Of a stretch of DNA of 64,000 bases, positions 58,739 to 64,000 are shown in pieces. Location of the stretch: contig NC_079899.1 of assembly GCF_024868665.1 (NCBI RefSeq), forward strand, positions 23,987,572-24,051,571, read 5' to 3'. A program made the position numbers and the translations under genes. The stretch comes from Triplophysa rosa (taxonomy: Eukaryota; Chordata; Actinopteri; Cypriniformes; Nemacheilidae). How positions within the stretch are numbered: the stretch's first letter is position 1; each line of letters opens with the position of its first letter. The notes below the pieces were generated by a model. It searched no databases. It was not told where the DNA came from and worked only from the letters and a program-made list of their open reading frames with translations.

Positions 58739-59424
58739 CTACCCGCTGATCTTCAGAAAAATCATCCAGTTCTTGCACATTCTTTGCTTTACCAGCATCA
58801 TATTATGATATATGGCTCAGCAAAATGTCTCCATACCGACGTTTACCTGGTCTGAACTATATCTGTATGATGGACACATCTGCTACAACCAGCATTTGGT
58901 CACATTTTCAGACAGCATATCATTTTATTTTAACTTTTATACCTCAACAAAATTTTTGGTATCATATGATTTTAGCAGAATTGTAACAGAATCAAAACAG
59001 AAATGTAAAATCATCTTAAAGCAGTTTAAAGGTTACTTGTAGTGATACAGTATGTTAATGTGCCTATTCCCCATCACAAAACTTTCGGTTTTATTCTTGA
59101 CTAACTGTTTATTTATATTGTTAATAAAACAAACACATTTGATACTTTTAAAGCACATTTTAATCTCACTTTTATATTGAAAACGTGACTGTTGATTACT
59201 TACTGTGTAGACACATGTGGAAAAATGCATAATAATAATAAACATTTAAACTAAAGCATGTCATCCAACTGTATTTTGTTCCATCATTTGTGCAAAATAG
59301 CAGCGTAAGCTTTCAGCCTAATGTTCTAATAATTGAAGCCTTTTCAAACAGTGACTGTATGATGTAAAGAACTTTAAGAAACTTATAAACAACTATTACA
59401 AAAGATACAAACATTCACTTATGC

Positions 59425-60180
59425 TCAATCAGGTAACATTATACAGTATATTAAGAATCCAGTGTATGTAAATGATCCAACAGAATGATCGTGTGAGTTG
59501 AGCCTTGGATGTTTCATTGCATTTCTTCCAGAGCACAACACCTGTAGCCAAAACAAAGGAAAAACAACAGAATTATTTACTCCTTATATGAGCATTAACA
59601 TGTTTACACAAATCATGGAACCTTTCTAAACATAAAGATACTTACTGTAATATCTAAGCTATGTAAAGTGTCTTGTGTCTGAACAGAGGCATCTGCATAT
59701 GAGCCACAGAGTAAAGAGCAAATAACACAGTTCATATAAACATGCACAACAATGCCAAGGATGTGCATTGAGTACAGAGAATCAGCAAGTTAAAGCAAGG
59801 TATATTTTATAAGTCTAGTGAGTGAAGTTATACGACCCATTTACCATGGTTTTACTACAGGAGCCATAGTTTAACCATGGTATATGTACTACAACTAATA
59901 CAACAGGTAAATATATACAGCATTTTATACAGTGAAAGTGTAATAACCATTTCGTTTTTGGCAGATTGATTACCACTTGCGTTGTCTGTTGGCCTGTAGA
60001 ATACATGTAGCAGCCATTCATACTGCTTAAAAAAAACCCGCATTTATTGATCTCGAAGTTCTTTAACTTGAGCAAACGTGTTAATATACATTTTAGTTAA
60101 CAAACAGAAACAAAACACAGATTTAATTGTAAAAACAATCACCTAGACATACTTGAGATCTGCCTCCTCTGCTCTGCCAT
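59425..60180 (-). CDS. mirror copy of the spliced frame, with a different C-terminus (63 residues)
   Basis: This is the same predicted gene in the right arm: exons 60180-60153, 59692-59646 and 59541-59425 on the minus strand, with the same splice sites. After GFL the arm ends, and the frame runs into unique spacer sequence, giving a short different tail and a TGA at 59427-59425. The hydrophobic C-terminus of the left copy is therefore lost. Whether either copy is transcribed is unknown. Confidence 0.3.
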
Positions 60181-60330
60181 GACGATCGATCCGTTGCAAC
60201 TGTTGTCTACTGTGACTCACACTGATGACGTAACGAGGAAGGCATGCCCAGACCCGTTATACACGCCCCAATCCGTTGACTCCTCCCCCACGTCAAAACA
60301 GGGTCACAAAGCCAAACGCAAAGTAAAGTG
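60181..60330 (-). promoter_or_regulatory. promoter-like segment of the right arm
   Basis: This mirrors the left-arm promoter-like segment and carries the same TATAAC, CRE-like and AP-1-like motifs, pointing inward. With the left copy it would give convergent transcripts. Confidence 0.38.
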
Positions 60331-60474
60331 AAGCGCAAAGGAAAAACCGAGTCGCAAAAGCACTGGTGGCTGAAACGCAGAATTAAAGGGGCGGCGCAAA
60401 TGAATTAGTAGGTACTGCAAAGGAAAAGATGTGTTGCAAAATCATTGCTGCTAAAGTTTTTCTTTGGAAAGTAC

Positions 60475-60652
60475 TTTCTTTTTGTTTGCAAAACTTTTTT
60501 TGTTTGCAAAACGCTTTTTTGTTCGCAAAACTTTTTTATTTTTTGCAAAACATTTTTTTTGTTTGCAAAACTTTTTTATTTTTTGCAAAACATTTTTTTT
60601 GTTTGCAAAACTTTTTTATTTTTTGCAAAACATTTTTTTTGTTTGCAAATAT
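60475..60652 (-). repeat. TTTTGCAAAC-A(n) minisatellite in the right arm
   Basis: Mirror of the left-arm minisatellite with a somewhat different unit order and A/T-run length, as expected from slippage after the arms formed. Confidence 0.9.
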
Positions 60653-60678
60653 ATGGGACCCTACTTTGACTCCATACA

Positions 60679-63178
60679 GTTGCACCTATTTGCAAATGAT
60701 TCGCTCGTCAATCAGTTTTAGCGGCTCTCTAGTGAATCGCAATTCACATAGACCTGACGTGAACTTGCAGGGGTTAATGACCGCACAACCCCTTGCTCAG
60801 TCCGTCACATTTTCTAACTTTTTAAATGCATTTGAACATTGACTTGCCTTGTTTACGCGTCCATGTTTCTTCACGATTCAATGTAACGTTAGGTCGCAAG
60901 TCACGTGTTTGTATCCGACTCACAGACGCGGGTTTTCACCCCTGACAAACAATTTTTTTTACCTGCATCACAATGAAACAGTAAGCTGTAAAATCGATGC
61001 TTTGCGGAGTAAGTGTGTTCGTTCAGACGTGCTCAAGTTCAGTGACGGGTATTATCAACACGCACTGAAAAACGCAGACGCTGCGAAAGCACGCGGCACA
61101 AGTGGAAATCTCTAGCTCAGTAGCTACGGACGGAGATGTTAGATTACACCTTGAAGAGGCGCTCAGCGAGGAATAATTGTCTATGGAAAGCTTGTAGGGG
61201 CTCTGAAGTCCCGCTGAAGTGATTTGGTATTTTATCATTGTGCCATTTCCTCTCATCACGAGCAGAAACAACCGTGTCAGATACACTGATAAGAGGGCCG
61301 GGGGAGCGCGAGACTCCGGCTCTCCAACTGACAAGCACTGTCCACTGACGATCCGTATCAAAACCCGCGGAGAGACAGAGAGAGTCACGTTATTCTCAAA
61401 ACGTAGCGATTTCAGAAACAAAACCTATTCATTTTTACCAGTACGACAAAAATACACGACCAAAACCGATGTTAGTGAAGCAGAAGTGAGGTTACGCCTG
61501 CTGTTTTTACCCGGAAACCCTGAGAACGTTAAATGATGGACCTGACTATTTGTCAGCGTGACTAAAGAAAACGCGGGAAGAAGACAATATTTTCATTTAA
61601 AAACATTAAATCAAGTCGCCATGGAAGATTCATCCGTGCGTTTTATTCTAATAAATATTTTTGTATTCTTTCATCAAAACGTAATATTCTTTGCCTCAAA
61701 TAGTTTTATTATTCCATTTACAACAGCAAAAAACTAGGAAAGTTAGAAAAGTTGCGTTAACTACAACAGTCTCCTAAAACTATTCCTAAATAGCCTAGCC
61801 AATAACCAAAACATTAACCAATATTAAAATGTATAATACAATGCAATGTAAGTGGCTTTGGATAAAATGCTTAAATGTAAAATGCTTAAATGTAAAAAGT
61901 GACATAAAACACTAACCAACAGCCTCGGTGGTCTATGTGACATTTTGATGACAGATTAAGACTTTTCCCATTGACTTCCCATTACTTTTTCCAAGCACTG
62001 ACAAATCAAGCACAACAAATGTGTGTTTGAAAAGTAAAACGGTCAATTTTGGTTACCTGCTATTTTCCCATCCTCACCAACCGGCTGACATGTCACCTAT
62101 GGATCTTTAGATTGTGAGAGTCCCGGCTGCTAAATGCAGCTATCGATAGCTCGCTCGGTCGAGGAAAGGCAGAGGACGACGAGATTATTGACATTGACCA
62201 GCACAAGCAAGGTCAAGTTCAGGGGCCATCGCAACTGAATCGATACTCCGGGATGAGCAAAAGAAAATAATGGAAAAAAAACTCATCTAATTTGGAAATG
62301 CATTCATTACGGCAAACCGCATTACAGCGCAGGCTGCATGGACCGCATGGATGCAGTGCAGCTATACGGATAGACAATCCATTACCAAAGTGCAAGCAGC
62401 AGGCTTCTCTTAATAACCCCAACCAAACCCATCCAGGCCTGCAGGACACGCGCTGGCACAAATCTGGCAGCGATTCAGGTTGCCTCGACTGCTTTCGGGG
62501 GAAAACATCACCTGATGTAACTCAAACGTACCCTGAGGTGCAGTTACACCAAATTTTGTGCTCAATTTAGAGCAGAAACATAAGCAAACGTGATGATGAT
62601 TTTCTCTTTCGCTGTGAAGATCAAAGTTTGACTGAAACTTCGAAGCTGAACAGTTTGCAGTGTTGTGGAAAAGATGTACTATAGATGTTATCATACACTG
62701 TATATTCTGTCACTTATTATTTATTAAAAACAAAAGCCCTTGAGGATGACATCATATCCTGTTGCCAATATTCGCTGCAGGGTTCAAAATATTTCTGCAC
62801 GCAGAAACCTGTGTGACTCCACTGCTTTTCTGCAAAAGGAAGCGCTCTGATTGGCGGATTCGGGTTTGCTGAAAAAGCTTCATAAACCCTGAAGTACTTG
62901 GTCAGCATTTGACGATTAACTTTGCTTACACTATTTAATAATTCAAACATCATGATGATAAAGCCATGGGAGAAAACGCTCAGCATGGACGATTCAGTCA
63001 AACGGAATACAATATTAAGACATTAAAACACCAGCAGAGAATCTGAAAACAACTAGCTTACAAAAACGACCACACTTTTCCTCTGGCATTTTTGTTTTAT
63101 GGGCTTTCTGGCTTTACACAATAAGATTTTGAAACACAGGCCAGATTCAAACCTGCATCACTGTGTGCACGACAGCTC
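60679..63178. other. intron sequence right of the inverted repeat
   Basis: 60840-61550 is unusually rich in CG-containing motifs for this window, with overlapping 88-132-codon frames on both strands (61023-61421 minus is longest). None has recognisable domains. 62100-62560 is also balanced. No confident gene. Confidence 0.45.
61845..61900 (+). mobile_element. SINE 3' tail fragment
   Basis: TGTAAGTGGCTTTGGATAAA followed by a duplicated ATGCTTAAATGTAAA tail, matching the teleost SINE 3' region. Confidence 0.6.
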
Positions 63179-63471
63179 TTAAAGGGACAGTCCATCCAAA
63201 AATAAAAAAGCATTTATTCACCCTCATGTCATTCCAAACCTGTATAACTTTCTTTCTTCTGCACAACACAAAAGATATTTTGAAAAATGTTGGTAAGCAA
63301 ACAACGTTGGCCCCCATTGACTTCCATTATATGGGTACAAAACCACCAAGACATTTCTCAAAATATCTTTTTTTGTGTAACACAGATTAGAGTCATTTAA
63401 AAGTTTTGAACGACACAAGAGTAGAAAAAGAATGACAGAATTTGTATTTTTTGGGTGAACTATCCCTTTAA
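63179..63471. mobile_element. TTAA-bounded palindromic MITE
   Basis: TTAAAGGGACAGTCCATCC at the left and GGGTGAACTATCCCTTTAA at the right, with ATTGACTTCCATTATATGGG at the centre. Open frames on both strands here belong to the repeat. Confidence 0.86.
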
Positions 63472-63731
63472 TGTGGCAGGCCACATCTCCAACTGACCAC
63501 ACTGTTCCACTTTCCGTCGGTTTTGAAGCGTTTCTTTGAACTGAAACACATAATGGCTGATGTCATGGTTGAGGTGTGTTTTGTTGAAGGGCTAAAGGAA
63601 CATCAAGGCCAGTCTATGTACCATGAAGTCTTTGTTTTCCAGACACTTTTCTCTCACAGTTCACAACTGCAGCATTACCTGCACAATCCTGTCTGCCTCC
63701 GACCCTTCCTTGACACACCACACACATCAAA

Positions 63732-63752
63732 ACACGCACGCACGCACACACA
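63732..63752. repeat. short (CGCA)/(CA) repeat
   Basis: CACGCACGCACGCACACACA; complementary in composition to the TG/GTGC array 100 bp downstream. Confidence 0.85.
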
Positions 63753-63843
63753 CTCGAATACCGCCACGCTGTCCTCCAGAGATGTCCTTGACGTCCTACA
63801 CATCCGATCTGGCAAAGTGCCCAAGACCAAGACAGTTAGGATG

Positions 63844-63847
<4 letters not shown>

Positions 63848-63890
<43 letters not shown>

Positions 63891-63922
63891 GTGCGTGCGT
63901 GTGTGTGTGTGCGTGCATGCAT
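63848..63922. repeat. (TG)n-(TGCG)n compound microsatellite
   Basis: About 20 GT units, then GTGCGTGTGTGCGTGCG and GCATGCATGCA. Confidence 0.95.
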
Positions 63923-64000
63923 GCACATATAGGAAAAAACCCACAAATGAGATCTCTTTAATATCTCAAGTGTTTCTTATAGACAGTGGTGAGATTAAAT

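Larger units (their letters stand above)
57431..60678. mobile_element. 3.25-kb long inverted-repeat (foldback-like) element of unknown family
   Basis: The left arm 57431-58658 and the right arm 59451-60678 (each about 1,228 bp) are near-identical reverse complements around a 792-bp spacer. An 86-codon open stretch at 58034-58294 (+) is repeated residue for residue at 59815-60075 (-), so the arms are young or homogenised. The outermost matched bases are TGTATGGAGTC, flanked by ...cagt on the left and gttg... on the right; only a GT could be a duplicated target. The outer 350 bp of each arm hold many TTTGCA/TTTGCG motifs, like subterminal transposase sites. No transposase is seen, so mobility in trans is inference. 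A local inverted duplication is the alternative. Confidence 0.8.
59451..60678 (-). repeat. right arm of the long inverted repeat
   Basis: This is a mirror copy of 57431-58658. The order of minisatellite, promoter-like segment and exons is the same when read on the minus strand. The main differences are copy number and runs of A in the minisatellite. The copy stops inside exon 3 at TTAAGAATCC. Confidence 0.88.
51670..64000 (-). other. npas3: 3' part of the upstream npas3 intron (runs out of the window)
   Basis: This is sequence upstream of the 83-bp exon on the minus strand. No exon resembling the end of the bHLH region was found. It contains the 3.25-kb inverted repeat, two MITE copies, a SINE and a SINE tail. 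Confidence 0.75.

Noticed and set aside
60429..60842. 137-codon plus-strand open frame in the right arm
   Set aside because: It is phenylalanine-cysteine translation of the mirrored minisatellite running into the flank.
61023..61421. 132-codon minus-strand frame right of the inverted repeat
   Set aside because: No recognisable motif, and a similarly long frame exists on the opposite strand over the same bases.
1..64000. CRISPR arrays, bacterial operons, rRNA or functional tRNA genes
   Set aside because: The direct repeats present are microsatellites or transposons; tRNA-like boxes occur only in degenerate SINEs; the composition and splice sites are vertebrate.

Overview
The window is vertebrate, almost certainly teleost and probably cyprinid-like, nuclear DNA. 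It is AT-rich and full of microsatellites. It holds many copies of short palindromic transposons, hAT and Tc1-like derivatives, tRNA-type SINE tails and a LINE tail. There is no operon-like structure and no long open frame; the longest open frames lie in simple repeats.

One gene can be identified. Two small exons on the minus strand encode adjacent parts of NPAS3, a neuronal bHLH-PAS transcription factor: an 83-bp exon at 51587-51669 and a 90-bp exon at 17184-17273. Both have textbook splice sites. Their phases join (the first ends in phase 0, the second starts in phase 0), and together they read from the linker after the bHLH into PAS-A. The bHLH exons must lie beyond base 64000, and the rest of PAS-A, PAS-B and the C-terminal region before base 1. 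The window is therefore the interior of a very large npas3 locus: part of the upstream intron (51670-64000), a complete intron of about 34.3 kb (17274-51586), and part of the downstream intron (1-17183).

The introns hold two kinds of material. Mobile elements are the first. There are sixteen related TTAA-bounded palindromic MITE copies or fragments, several hAT-type elements (two with perfect 8-bp target duplications at 17602 and 45738), Tc1/mariner-type MITEs and retroposon tails. The second kind is longer non-repetitive stretches, often moderately GC-rich with homeodomain/POU-like cores, which look like the conserved enhancers expected in npas3 introns. Conservation cannot be tested here, so these are low-confidence calls.

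The most unusual object is a 3.25-kb inverted repeat at 57431-60678. Its two arms are each about 1,228 bp and flank a 792-bp spacer. Each arm carries an array of TTTGC-type motifs, a promoter-like segment and a short three-exon reading frame that stays open across two consensus introns. Transcription from the two arms would converge. The repeat interrupts a locally repeated sequence, so it looks like a discrete insertion. I do not recognise the family or the encoded peptide.
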